DNA of 64,000 nucleotides from Coprococcus sp. Its GTDB lineage: Bacteria; Bacillota; Clostridia; Lachnospirales; Lachnospiraceae. Below are positions 1 through 7,688 of this stretch, in pieces; position 1 is the first letter of the stretch, and every line of letters starts with the position of its first letter. The position numbers were made by a program, and so were the translations under genes. The stretch is from NCBI GenBank assembly GCA_017935345.1, contig JAGBHU010000050.1, forward strand, positions 1 through 64,000, in the 5' to 3' direction. The notes below the pieces were generated by a model. That model saw only the letters and a program-made list of their open reading frames with translations, did not search any database and was not told the origin of the DNA.

Positions 1-1
1 G

Positions 2-1207
2 AATGGAAATGCAATCGTCATCAGCAAGAAGGTATCTGAGGATGGTAAGGAGATTACAGACGAAGCTGTGGTAGAAGAAATAACCATGGTTGATGAACTT
101 AGTAAGGTAACCTTCAGTAAGAAAGATGTAGGCGGCAAGGATATCGCAGGAGCAGAGCTTCAAATATTGGATGCAGATGGAAATGTAGTAGATGAGTGGA
201 CATCAAGTACAACAGAAAAGCATACCGTAGAAGGTCTTGTTACAGGTGCCACATATGTAATGCATGAAGTAACGGCACCGGACGGCTATATATTGGCAAG
301 TGACATTACCTTCAAGATCGATGAGCATGGAAATGTAATCGTCATCAGCAAGAAGGTATCTGAGGATGGTAAGGAGATTACAGACGAAGCCGTGGTAGAA
401 GAAATAACCATGGTTGATGAACTTAGTAAGGTAACCTTCAGCAAGAAAGATGTAGGCGGCAAGGAAATCGCAGGGGCGAAGCTTCAGATACTGGATGCAG
501 ATGGCAATGTAGTAGATTCATGGACATCAAGTGCTACAGAGAAGCATATCGTAGAAGGACTTGTTACAGGTGTCACATATGTAATGCATGAAGTGACGGC
601 ACCGGACGGCTATATATTGGCAAGTGACATTACCTTCAAGATCGATGAGCATGGAAATGTAATCGTCATCAGTAAATATGTAGCTGAAAATGGCGAAGAA
701 ATTACAGATGAAAATATGCTTAGTGAGATCGTCATGATAGATGAGCTTAGTACGGTAACCTTCAGCAAAACAGATGTGAATGGCAAAAAGATTGCAGGAG
801 CAAAGCTTCAGATACTGGATGCGGATGGCAATGTAGTAGATTCATGGACATCAAGTGATTCAGAGGACCACATTGTAGAAGGACTTGTTACAGGCGTCAT
901 ATATGTAATGCATGAGGAGGCAGCACCGGACGGTTATGAGCTTGCAACAGACATCACCTTCATGATCGATGAGAATGGAGATGTTTATATCATTGATAAA
1001 CAGGTTAAGGCAAACGGAAAGGTAGTTACGGATAAGAAATTAGTCGATGTGATTACAATGGTGGATACTCTTTCTGAGAAAACCACAACGACAACAACAA
1101 ATACCGGAGATACCATGCCAATAAACCTGATGGCATTCCTGTTTATAACAAGCACACTTTTGATGGTACTTTTATACCATAAGAGAAAGTTATTTCAAAA
1201 CGAATAA
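2..1207 (+). CDS. Cna_B/SpaA-repeat surface protein, 3' part (5' end outside window)
   Basis: The reading frame is open from the first bases of the window, so only the C-terminal 401 residues are seen. Three consecutive units of exactly 324 bp (108 residues) start at 86, 410 and 734, preceded by the end of a fourth. Each has the features of a prealbumin-like SpaA/Cna_B domain: a Lys early in the first strand (TFSK) and a Glu in the 'HE-x-x-APDGY' segment, the residues that form and catalyse the Lys-Asn/Asp isopeptide bond in this family. The C-terminus has a Thr-rich spacer, a TNTGD motif, a hydrophobic stretch and a basic HKRK tail. This has the layout of a sortase sorting signal, but the motif is not a canonical LPXTG. 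It is probably a cell-wall adhesin or pilin-like stalk. The ligand is unknown and no sortase gene is in the window. Confidence 0.85.
   Translation, partial: NGNAIVISKKVSEDGKEITDEAVVEEITMVDELSKVTFSKKDVGGKDIAGAELQILDADGNVVDEWTSSTTEKHTVEGLVTGATYVMHEVTAPDGYILASDITFKIDEHGNVIVISKKVSEDGKEITDEAVVEEITMVDELSKVTFSKKDVGGKEIAGAKLQILDADGNVVDSWTSSATEKHIVEGLVTGVTYVMHEVTAPDGYILASDITFKIDEHGNVIVISKYVAENGEEITDENMLSEIVMIDELSTVTFSKTDVNGKKIAGAKLQILDADGNVVDSWTSSDSEDHIVEGLVTGVIYVMHEEAAPDGYELATDITFMIDENGDVYIIDKQVKANGKVVTDKKLVDVITMVDTLSEKTTTTTTNTGDTMPINLMAFLFITSTLLMVLLYHKRKLFQNE
86..1057 (+). repeat. Three tandem 324-bp Cna_B-encoding repeats
   Basis: The units run 86-409, 410-733 and 734-1057, with identical length and phase. 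Units 1 and 2 are nearly identical at DNA level, while unit 3 has diverged more. Such units can expand or contract by recombination. Confidence 0.9.
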
Positions 1208-1258
1208 ATGAATATATGGAGATTTGATTCAGTCGGATTGACATATAAATGAATAAAT

Positions 1259-1312
1259 GGGGCTGTCGCATACCACGATTGATAGATTGTGATATGCGAC
1301 AGCTCCTTTTTC
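1259..1312 (+). terminator. Rho-independent terminator after the Cna_B protein
   Basis: A 14-bp inverted repeat pairs 1259-1272 with 1293-1306 (one G:U pair) around a 20-nt loop and is followed by a T run. It lies 50 bp after the Cna_B stop and separates that gene from the convergent LytTR gene. Confidence 0.7.
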
Positions 1313-1329
1313 ATACAAATAATGAAGGT

Positions 1330-2055
1330 TCAGAAAGCTTTTTTATATGTGGTTATCTGATTAACGACCTGTTGATATCTTGCTTTGGCGATTGGAAGTA
1401 TTGTACCTTCTTCCAAAATAACCGTATTTTTATCAATTGATTTTATGAATGAAAGGTTTACAAGGTAGCTTTGATGAATACGAATAAAACGCCGGCTGCA
1501 AAGTTCTTCGTGCAGATGATTTAAACTATCTTTTAAGGTATATCGCATCATTCCATTTTCTAAGACATAAAAGGTTAGTTTATGTAAATTACTTTCGATA
1601 TATATCAGCTTTCCAACGGATATTTTTCTTTTTCCTTCTAAAAATGGTAATTCCATATTATAAGAAATGATTTTTTCTTTATTTAAAATAGCATCAATAC
1701 ATTCATATAGGTTTTCAGTGAAATGTTCAGCTGTTTTCAGTAAATATCGAAATGCATTTACTTTATATCCATCCAAAGCATAATTGCCGGATGAAGCCAC
1801 AAAAATAACATAGGTATCTTCACAGAACAGCCTGATACGCTTTGCAGTTTCAATACCATTTAACTGCTTCATATGAATATCTAAAAACACAATATGGTAA
1901 GCTGCAATATTACTGCCTTGATTCAGAAATTCCATTCCTGATAAAAACCTGTTAATGATACATACCTCTCCACGTTCGTTCATATAGGAAGATATCAATT
2001 CTTCAAGACGTTCCCCAAATGATTGCTCATTATCACATATAGCAATCTTTAACAT
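1330..2055 (-). CDS. LytTR-family (AgrA-like) response regulator, orphan
   Basis: This 241-residue protein has an N-terminal receiver domain with an acidic pocket near residue 8 and the phospho-acceptor Asp59 in VFLDIHM. A 'GYKVNAFRYLLK' segment typical of AgrA/LytR receivers follows, then a C-terminal LytTR DNA-binding domain (about residues 140-235, with the 'RFIRIHQSYLVNL' core). Start: ATG at 2055 with AAAGGAGG nine bases upstream. No histidine kinase gene is adjacent, so its sensor must be elsewhere or it acts alone. It is transcribed divergently from a small secreted protein. The intergenic region carries direct repeats with the spacing LytTR domains recognise, so it may control that neighbour. 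Confidence 0.88.
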   Translation of the reverse strand: MLKIAICDNEQSFGERLEELISSYMNERGEVCIINRFLSGMEFLNQGSNIAAYHIVFLDIHMKQLNGIETAKRIRLFCEDTYVIFVASSGNYALDGYKVNAFRYLLKTAEHFTENLYECIDAILNKEKIISYNMELPFLEGKRKISVGKLIYIESNLHKLTFYVLENGMMRYTLKDSLNHLHEELCSRRFIRIHQSYLVNLSFIKSIDKNTVILEEGTILPIAKARYQQVVNQITTYKKAF

Positions 2056-2381
2056 ATCGATTTGCCTCCTTTAATATAACAGGCACACTTTTAAATCCTA
2101 TTTCATAAAAATTCATATTCAAATTCATAAAAATAAATAGATACAGTTAATCAGATAATAAAGACAAACAATTATAATGTTACAATAAGACAATTATAAT
2201 AATATATTGTCTTTAAGACAAGTCTAAAATGAAAAGACAATAGCACATATTTGGATAATTCTGCTCAAATCTGACTTTTTCTGTCTGCGCTATTTACAAA
2301 ATAAATTGAAATGGTATGTTGGTTATATCTTGTATATTATTTTATATATTAAGAAATGATGATTTTAGGAGAGTGGTTACC
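2056..2381. promoter_or_regulatory. Divergent AT-rich control region with direct and inverted repeats
   Basis: This 326-bp gap between the LytTR regulator and the secreted-protein gene holds no gene. An identical 11-mer, ACAATTATAAT, occurs at 2168-2178 and 2190-2200, 22 bp apart (two helical turns, the half-site spacing of LytTR sites). An AgrA-like TACAGTTAAT lies at 2142-2151. A palindrome, TTGTCTT-T-AAGACAA, is at 2207-2221, and TATTGTCTTT at 2205-2214 recurs inverted at 2233-2242. Calling these operator sites is inference. Confidence 0.5.
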
Positions 2382-2777
2382 ATGAAAACAAAAAGGGCAA
2401 AAGGTTTATTTTTGAGTTTAGGATTTTGTATTGCGGCAGGCAGTTTGTTTATTACCAATATGCCGGCTCAGGCACAGACCGTATATGGAAAATATGGTTA
2501 TGTCAATGGTGTAATGGAAGGGAATATAGGAAGAGCGACCTTACGGAATACAAGTTCGACTACCAGATATGGAACTGTTACGATATATCAATGTGATGCG
2601 AATGGAAATAATGTAATTTATCTTACATCTGCCAAGCGTGTTTTAGATAGTGACAGCTATGTTGCTGCAATCAAGGAAGTAACAAAGTCGAAAGCATATG
2701 CGTTAGCCTCTCTAAGAAAAAATGCAGCGTCTGATAGTGCAGTAGTAGATAATATTAATACATGTTGGTTAGAATAG
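2382..2777 (+). CDS. Small secreted protein, function unknown
   Basis: This 131-residue protein has a clear Sec signal peptide: basic MKTKRAK, a hydrophobic core, and a cleavage site after AQA at residue 31. About 100 mature residues remain, rich in Tyr, Ser and Thr, with one Cys close to the end (INTCWLE). I chose the ATG at 2382 because TAGGAGAG lies just upstream and the signal peptide starts there; an in-frame ATG at 2316 has no ribosome site. I do not recognise the family. It sits opposite a LytTR regulator and 57 bp before a lipoprotein gene, an arrangement seen for regulated secreted peptides or small bacteriocin-like proteins, but nothing in the sequence proves that role. Confidence 0.75.
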   Translation: MKTKRAKGLFLSLGFCIAAGSLFITNMPAQAQTVYGKYGYVNGVMEGNIGRATLRNTSSTTRYGTVTIYQCDANGNNVIYLTSAKRVLDSDSYVAAIKEVTKSKAYALASLRKNAASDSAVVDNINTCWLE

Positions 2778-2834
2778 ATATAAATTTAAGAAGGTATTAT
2801 GCAAAATATGGATATAAAGTTAAAGAGGAATATC

Positions 2835-4268
2835 ATGCAAAATAGTGTATTGAAATATATTACTATAATCGTTTTGATAATGATAGTTCCCTTGATAATA
2901 TGTGCCTGTAAAAACAGGGAAAATGTTGACTATTTAAAAGACAGATATAATTACAACGAGTCTGTTCAGGATTCCATATTGGGTCAGCAGTTACAGGTAC
3001 CATATGCCTGTTATCAGGAGCTGAATGCTGATGTATCAGGGGTAAAAAGCATAATCATAGATGATGTTGATATTCAGGTTCCGGATGGTGACAGAATGGA
3101 TATAGTCTATTGCGAAACAGCAGATTATGAAGGTGGATTTATTCAAAATCTGTTGGAAGGTTTTTGTAATTCCAATACGCCAATATATCAATATCCGGAG
3201 GATGAGGATATCATTACATCCAAATTATTGGAAGAAACCATAGCATTGCATGAAAGATGGTTAAAGGGTGCCAGAGATGCCGGCAATGCGGAAGGTATCG
3301 CAGAAATGGAGAAAGATATCAAACGGTTAAAATCCCTTCGGAGTACCACCATAGAAGAATATCCTGTAGCGAAGAGCTTTACAGAGGAGCAGACCTATAT
3401 TGTGGCAAATGAAAATTCAGAGTATATTACACAGACGAATAGAATATTACCAAATCAATATTTGTATATCAGCATAAAAAGAATGCCTGTATTTTTAAAG
3501 AAGGAATATACAGGGGATGAAGAAAATGTTGCTTTTGAATCTGAAGTTGAAGATTTTTCAGGTGTGGGAAGAGAATCCAATATTTGTAGTATAAGTGTGG
3601 AAGATGCTGCCGATAAGGCTGGCGCCATCATGGAGCAATGTGGGCTAAAGGACATGATATTAACAGATATAGGAGATATCATGTGGTTTTATTCTGTTGC
3701 AACGGGATATCTGACTGGCGAGTCTCTTCCGGGTCAGTATGACGGATATGTATTTCGGTATGTAAGGTCAGTAAATGGCAAAGCACTATATTCACCTTCC
3801 CTATATTCATTGGACAATATCGCAGGAAATATCGATGAAGGTATATATGGAAATATGAATGCTTCATATGACCAAATAAGCGTTTTTATAGATGATGTAG
3901 GCGTTGTGAAATTAGAGGGTACATATAGGCTTTCAGAAACGGACAGAGACAAAAATGTAGACCTCTTAACATTTGACGAAGCTGTTGAAGCTCTAAGTAA
4001 AGGCATAGGCGATTACTATATGAAATATCCGACGTCATATTCAAAGATATGCTTTAATGATGTAAGACTTACATATTACGCTGTTTCTGACGGTAAAGGC
4101 GATTTTAAAATAATTCCTGTATGGGTATTTGCGGAAGCATCTGAAAATGTAAATGGGGATAAGACAGAGATTTCTGAAAATTCACCGGTACAGTTGGTAA
4201 TTGTAAATGCGGTGGATGGCTCTATTGTGGATATACCACAGGAGCTTGGTATGTTTTTGACGGAATAA
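2835..4268 (+). CDS. Large predicted lipoprotein, function unknown
   Basis: This 477-residue protein begins with a hydrophobic segment ending in ICAC, an acceptable lipobox with Cys25 as the lipidated residue. It is therefore probably anchored on the outer face of the membrane. The remainder is soluble, acidic and without recognisable catalytic motifs; the length and layout recall uncharacterised Firmicutes lipoproteins of the DUF6034 type, but this is only an impression. I chose the ATG at 2835 because AAGAGG stands six bases upstream; an in-frame ATG at 2799 with GAAGG upstream is a real alternative that would add 12 residues. It probably shares a transcript with the small secreted protein before it. 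Confidence 0.72.
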   Translation: MQNSVLKYITIIVLIMIVPLIICACKNRENVDYLKDRYNYNESVQDSILGQQLQVPYACYQELNADVSGVKSIIIDDVDIQVPDGDRMDIVYCETADYEGGFIQNLLEGFCNSNTPIYQYPEDEDIITSKLLEETIALHERWLKGARDAGNAEGIAEMEKDIKRLKSLRSTTIEEYPVAKSFTEEQTYIVANENSEYITQTNRILPNQYLYISIKRMPVFLKKEYTGDEENVAFESEVEDFSGVGRESNICSISVEDAADKAGAIMEQCGLKDMILTDIGDIMWFYSVATGYLTGESLPGQYDGYVFRYVRSVNGKALYSPSLYSLDNIAGNIDEGIYGNMNASYDQISVFIDDVGVVKLEGTYRLSETDRDKNVDLLTFDEAVEALSKGIGDYYMKYPTSYSKICFNDVRLTYYAVSDGKGDFKIIPVWVFAEASENVNGDKTEISENSPVQLVIVNAVDGSIVDIPQELGMFLTE

Positions 4269-4293
4269 TAGACTTATTGGGGGGAGTTGTACA

Positions 4294-4425
4294 ATGATTT
4301 CATTTCAAAAGTTAAAATGTCAAAGTAAATTCAAATTCATCATAGCATGTTTTGTATTATTGGCAATTCTGGTTGTGGTGGTTATAATTGCGAAAAATAT
4401 TTTATTATTTTGCAACCGAATTTGA
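4294..4425 (+). CDS. 43-residue single-pass membrane peptide or truncated gene start
   Basis: An ATG at 4294 follows a strong GGGGGGAG ribosome site and opens a 43-codon frame. It has a basic N-terminus (about residues 5-14), a long hydrophobic helix (about 16-40) and then a stop. It lies 25 bp after the lipoprotein gene and before a terminator, so it looks like the last gene of that operon. It may be a small membrane protein, or the stump of a longer membrane protein whose rest has been lost. I cannot assign a function. Confidence 0.45.
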   Translation: MISFQKLKCQSKFKFIIACFVLLAILVVVVIIAKNILLFCNRI

Positions 4426-4466
4426 CAAAAAGCTTCCTGAAAGCAATAAGTTTTTATTTCAAGGGG

Positions 4467-4504
4467 AAAACTGTCCTTTACTGTAAGGTAGAGGACAGTT
4501 TTTT
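4467..4504 (+). terminator. Rho-independent terminator
   Basis: The 11-bp stem AAAACTGTCCT (4467-4477) / AGGACAGTTTT (4492-4502) ends in a T tract. It closes the 2.4-4.4 kb operon. Confidence 0.75.
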
Positions 4505-4528
4505 GTGATATGAGAAAAAATTAACAAT

Positions 4529-4586
4529 AGGTTTCGTTTTACGAAACCTTAAAAAATATTGATTTTGGATAATAGAATCATATAAT
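4529..4586 (+). promoter_or_regulatory. Promoter of the ABC-F gene with an adjacent palindrome
   Basis: TTGATT (4559-4564) and TATAAT (4581-4586) are spaced by 16 bp. Just upstream lies a perfect 9-bp inverted repeat, AGGTTTCGT-TTT-ACGAAACCT (4529-4549), ending nine bases before the -35 box. That is a typical place for an activator or repressor site. It is not followed by a T tract, so a terminator is less likely. Confidence 0.55.
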
Positions 4587-4659
4587 ATTATTGGAAGTAA
4601 ACACTTTTGAGGTTTATTGTATAGAGATATTTCTTTTGAAGAAGTTAAAAGGAGAAAAC

Positions 4660-6216
4660 ATGATATTAGATGTAAGCAACTTAAGTCATGGCTTTGGTGA
4701 CAGAGCGATCTTTGAAAATGTTTCTTTCAGGCTGCTGAAGGGAGAACATATCGGACTTGTTGGAGCAAATGGCGAAGGAAAGTCCACATTTATGAATATT
4801 GTAACAGGAAGTTTAAAGCCTGACGAAGGCAAAGTAACGTGGGCAAAAAATGTGAAGGTAGGCTATTTAGACCAGCATACCAAACTGGAAGCGGGCATGA
4901 CGATAGGAAGTGTACTGAGAGATGCATTTTCAGGACTGTTTGAAATGGAAGCCAGAATCAATGAAATTTGTGATAAGCTGGGTGAAGTAACGGATGATGA
5001 GGAAATGAACAGACTGCTTGAAGAGATGGGGCTTCTTCAGGATTTGCTTGACAGTCACGACTTCTATGTAATTGATTCGAAGGTAGAGGAGGTAGCCAGA
5101 GCATTTGACCTGCTTCCGCTTGGACTGGACAAGGACGTAACCGATTTGTCCGGAGGTCAGAGAACAAAGGTACTTCTGGCGAAGCTGCTGCTTGAGAAGC
5201 CGGAGATACTGCTGCTTGATGAGCCGACAAATTACCTTGATGCAAATCATATAGAATGGCTGAAGCGATATCTCATGGACTATGAAAATGCATTTATCCT
5301 GATATCACATGACATTCTGTTTTTGAATTCCGTGGTAAATCTAATTTACCATATGGAGAATTGTCAGTTGAACCGTTATGTGGGAGATTATGACAAATTT
5401 CTTGAGGTATACGAGGTTAGGAAATCGCAGCTTGAGGCAGCCTATAGGAAACAGCAGCAGGAAATCAGTGAGCTAAAGGATTTTGTAGCTAGAAATAAAG
5501 CCAGAGTTGCAACCCGTAATATGGCGATGTCCAGACAAAAAAAGCTGGACAAGATGGAAATTATTGAACTGGAAAGAGAGAAACCAAAGCCTGAGTTTCA
5601 TTTTAAAGAAGCCAGAACATCCGGCAAGGTAATATTTGAAACGACAGACCTTGTAATAGGCTACGATAAGAATAAACCGTTGTCCAAGCCTATGAATCTT
5701 CGTATGGAGAGAGGCGACAAGATAGCCATAACCGGTACAAATGGTATTGGAAAGACTACATTCTTAAAGAGTGTTCTGGGACTGATTCCGTCTATAAGCG
5801 GAAAGGCACAGCTTGGAGATTATCTGTATAAGGGTTATTTTGAGCAGGAGGTCCGAATGGGAGATAATACCTGTCTGAACGAGATATGGGAAGAATTTCC
5901 CGGATATACACAGTATGAGGTAAGAAGTGCCTTGGCAAAATGCGGGCTCACAACGAAGCATATAGAAAGTAAGGTCAAGGTATTGTCAGGTGGGGAGCAG
6001 GCGAAGGTACGACTTTGCAAGCTGATCAATAAAGAAACAAACGTACTCCTCCTTGACGAGCCGACCAATCATCTGGATGTAGATGCCAAGGAGGAGCTAA
6101 AGAGAGCATTATCAGAGTATAAAGGCTCCATACTTCTCGTATGCCATGAACCGGAATTTTACGAGGGTCTTGTAACAGATATTTGGAATCTTGAGCAGTA
6201 TTCATTACTGAGTTAG
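4660..6216 (+). CDS. ABC-F family ATPase (ribosome-associated type)
   Basis: This 518-residue protein has two complete ABC domains and no membrane segments, the ABC-F architecture. Domain 1 has Walker A GANGEGKST (35-43), signature LSGGQ and Walker B LLLDEPTNYLD. Domain 2 has Walker A GTNGIGKTT (359-367), signature LSGGE and LLLDEPTNHLD. The linker between them is charged and helical, as expected for the P-site tRNA interaction motif. ABC-F proteins bind the ribosome and either rescue stalled translation or protect it from antibiotics; which applies here cannot be told. Start: ATG at 4660 with AAAGGAG upstream; the in-frame ATG at 4591 overlaps the likely transcription start. The 3' end overlaps the convergent MATE gene by 12 bp. 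Confidence 0.9.
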   Translation: MILDVSNLSHGFGDRAIFENVSFRLLKGEHIGLVGANGEGKSTFMNIVTGSLKPDEGKVTWAKNVKVGYLDQHTKLEAGMTIGSVLRDAFSGLFEMEARINEICDKLGEVTDDEEMNRLLEEMGLLQDLLDSHDFYVIDSKVEEVARAFDLLPLGLDKDVTDLSGGQRTKVLLAKLLLEKPEILLLDEPTNYLDANHIEWLKRYLMDYENAFILISHDILFLNSVVNLIYHMENCQLNRYVGDYDKFLEVYEVRKSQLEAAYRKQQQEISELKDFVARNKARVATRNMAMSRQKKLDKMEIIELEREKPKPEFHFKEARTSGKVIFETTDLVIGYDKNKPLSKPMNLRMERGDKIAITGTNGIGKTTFLKSVLGLIPSISGKAQLGDYLYKGYFEQEVRMGDNTCLNEIWEEFPGYTQYEVRSALAKCGLTTKHIESKVKVLSGGEQAKVRLCKLINKETNVLLLDEPTNHLDVDAKEELKRALSEYKGSILLVCHEPEFYEGLVTDIWNLEQYSLLS

Positions 6217-7542
6217 CAGCAGCTTTTCGGGTGGCTTGGCAAAATACATAATGGATAGCATTAATGTACAGCACGCCCATATGGCAGGCTCGGTAATGGT
6301 TATACCCAGATAGCCAAGACGCGGGGCAAGGAACATGACAGCAAGCATTTTTCCGATCATTTCCATAGTGCTTGAAGCAATCGGAATGATCTTTCTTCCC
6401 ATGCCCTGCATGGCACATCGCAATACAAACAAAGGACCTAACAGATAGAAGCAGGTAACACTGATTTTGATGTAACGTACAGCAGGGTCGATAATGGCGG
6501 TATCGGATGTTCCCGATACAAGACGCAGCAGCCAGGGAGCGAATAACCATCCCAGAATAATTAATATCGTTGTGATAAGCGTGTTTAACAGGATACCATC
6601 GCGTATACCGGCTTTAACACGCTCTATTTTTTTGGCGCCCATATTCTGGCTGACAAAGGTAGTTACGGCATTTCCGACTGTGTATAACATGACGCATAGA
6701 ATGTCAAATACCTTTCTTGCGGAGGTATGAGCCGTAATGATATCCGTTCCCAGATTATTGATGGCACTTTGTAAAATAACAGTTCCGATATTCACGATAC
6801 AGCTCATAAAGCCCATTGCAAGTGCAGACTGAATAAGGTCGGCAAGGTCTGTTTTGCCGACTACGAATTCGTCGGATTTCGGAACGAGATATCTGCATTT
6901 TGCGAAAATAAATATCAGACAGGATATACCTGCAACAGCCTGAGAGATAATGGTTGCGTAGGCGGCTCCGCCTACACCCATGTCAAAAACCCTGATAAAC
7001 AGTAAATCAAGACCGATATTAAGGACTACTGCCATGCCAAGAAATATCAGTGGCGTTATGCTGTCTCCAACGGCACGAAGCAGATTGGCACTAAAATTGT
7101 AGACAGATGTAAATATAAGACCTGCAAGAATAATTTTTACATATGCATATGACATATCAATGATGTCATGCGGGGTTCCAAGCAAGGTCAGTATTTTATA
7201 TATAAAAAATAATCCGCATAAAGTCAGAAGAACCGATGAAAACAACGTGAGAAGAGCAGCAGTACCGATACATTTTCTCATGTTTTTTTCATCTTTTGCA
7301 CCATAATAGCGTGCGATGGGAATTGCCAGTCCCAGCGTTGCACTATTTAGAAAGCCGATAAGCATGTTTGATACAACATTGGTTGCACCTACGGCAGCAA
7401 GTGCATTTGAGCTTACATAATTTCCCACGATTGCAGAATCGGCAAAGCTGTATAATTGTTGTGCCATTTGCCCAAGAATCATCGGCAGGGCATATAGCCA
7501 TATTACTTGAAAAGGTCTTCCCTTCGTTAAATCTTTCATCAT
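6205..7542 (-). CDS. MATE family multidrug/cation antiporter
   Basis: This 445-residue integral membrane protein has about twelve hydrophobic helices and two similar halves. The N-terminal motif is typical of MATE transporters of the NorM/MepA/DinF type (PMILGQMAQQLYSFADSAIVG, seen here over residues 20-40). Such proteins export drugs or metabolites in exchange for Na+ or H+. A GAGG ribosome site precedes two adjacent ATGs (7542 and 7539); the second has the better spacing. The gene is convergent with the ABC-F gene and overlaps its end. The pairing of two possible resistance functions is suggestive, but they are on opposite strands and need not be co-regulated. Confidence 0.88.
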   Translation of the reverse strand: MMKDLTKGRPFQVIWLYALPMILGQMAQQLYSFADSAIVGNYVSSNALAAVGATNVVSNMLIGFLNSATLGLAIPIARYYGAKDEKNMRKCIGTAALLTLFSSVLLTLCGLFFIYKILTLLGTPHDIIDMSYAYVKIILAGLIFTSVYNFSANLLRAVGDSITPLIFLGMAVVLNIGLDLLFIRVFDMGVGGAAYATIISQAVAGISCLIFIFAKCRYLVPKSDEFVVGKTDLADLIQSALAMGFMSCIVNIGTVILQSAINNLGTDIITAHTSARKVFDILCVMLYTVGNAVTTFVSQNMGAKKIERVKAGIRDGILLNTLITTILIILGWLFAPWLLRLVSGTSDTAIIDPAVRYIKISVTCFYLLGPLFVLRCAMQGMGRKIIPIASSTMEMIGKMLAVMFLAPRLGYLGITITEPAIWACCTLMLSIMYFAKPPEKLLLTQ

Positions 7543-7688
7543 AATACCTCAGTAAGTTTCGTAAATATTTTCGTATGAATAATTTACCGCAATTTTATTG
7601 ATTGTCAATGGGAAAAAATAATATTTTTATAAAAAGTATTTTATTTTTTGTCAGGGAATGTTATCTTATTGAAAACAAATAAAAACAG

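Noticed and set aside
4591-4659. N-terminal extension of the ABC-F protein from ATG 4591
   Set aside because: It lies at the predicted transcription start and has no ribosome site; ATG 4660 has AAAGGAG and gives the normal N-terminus.
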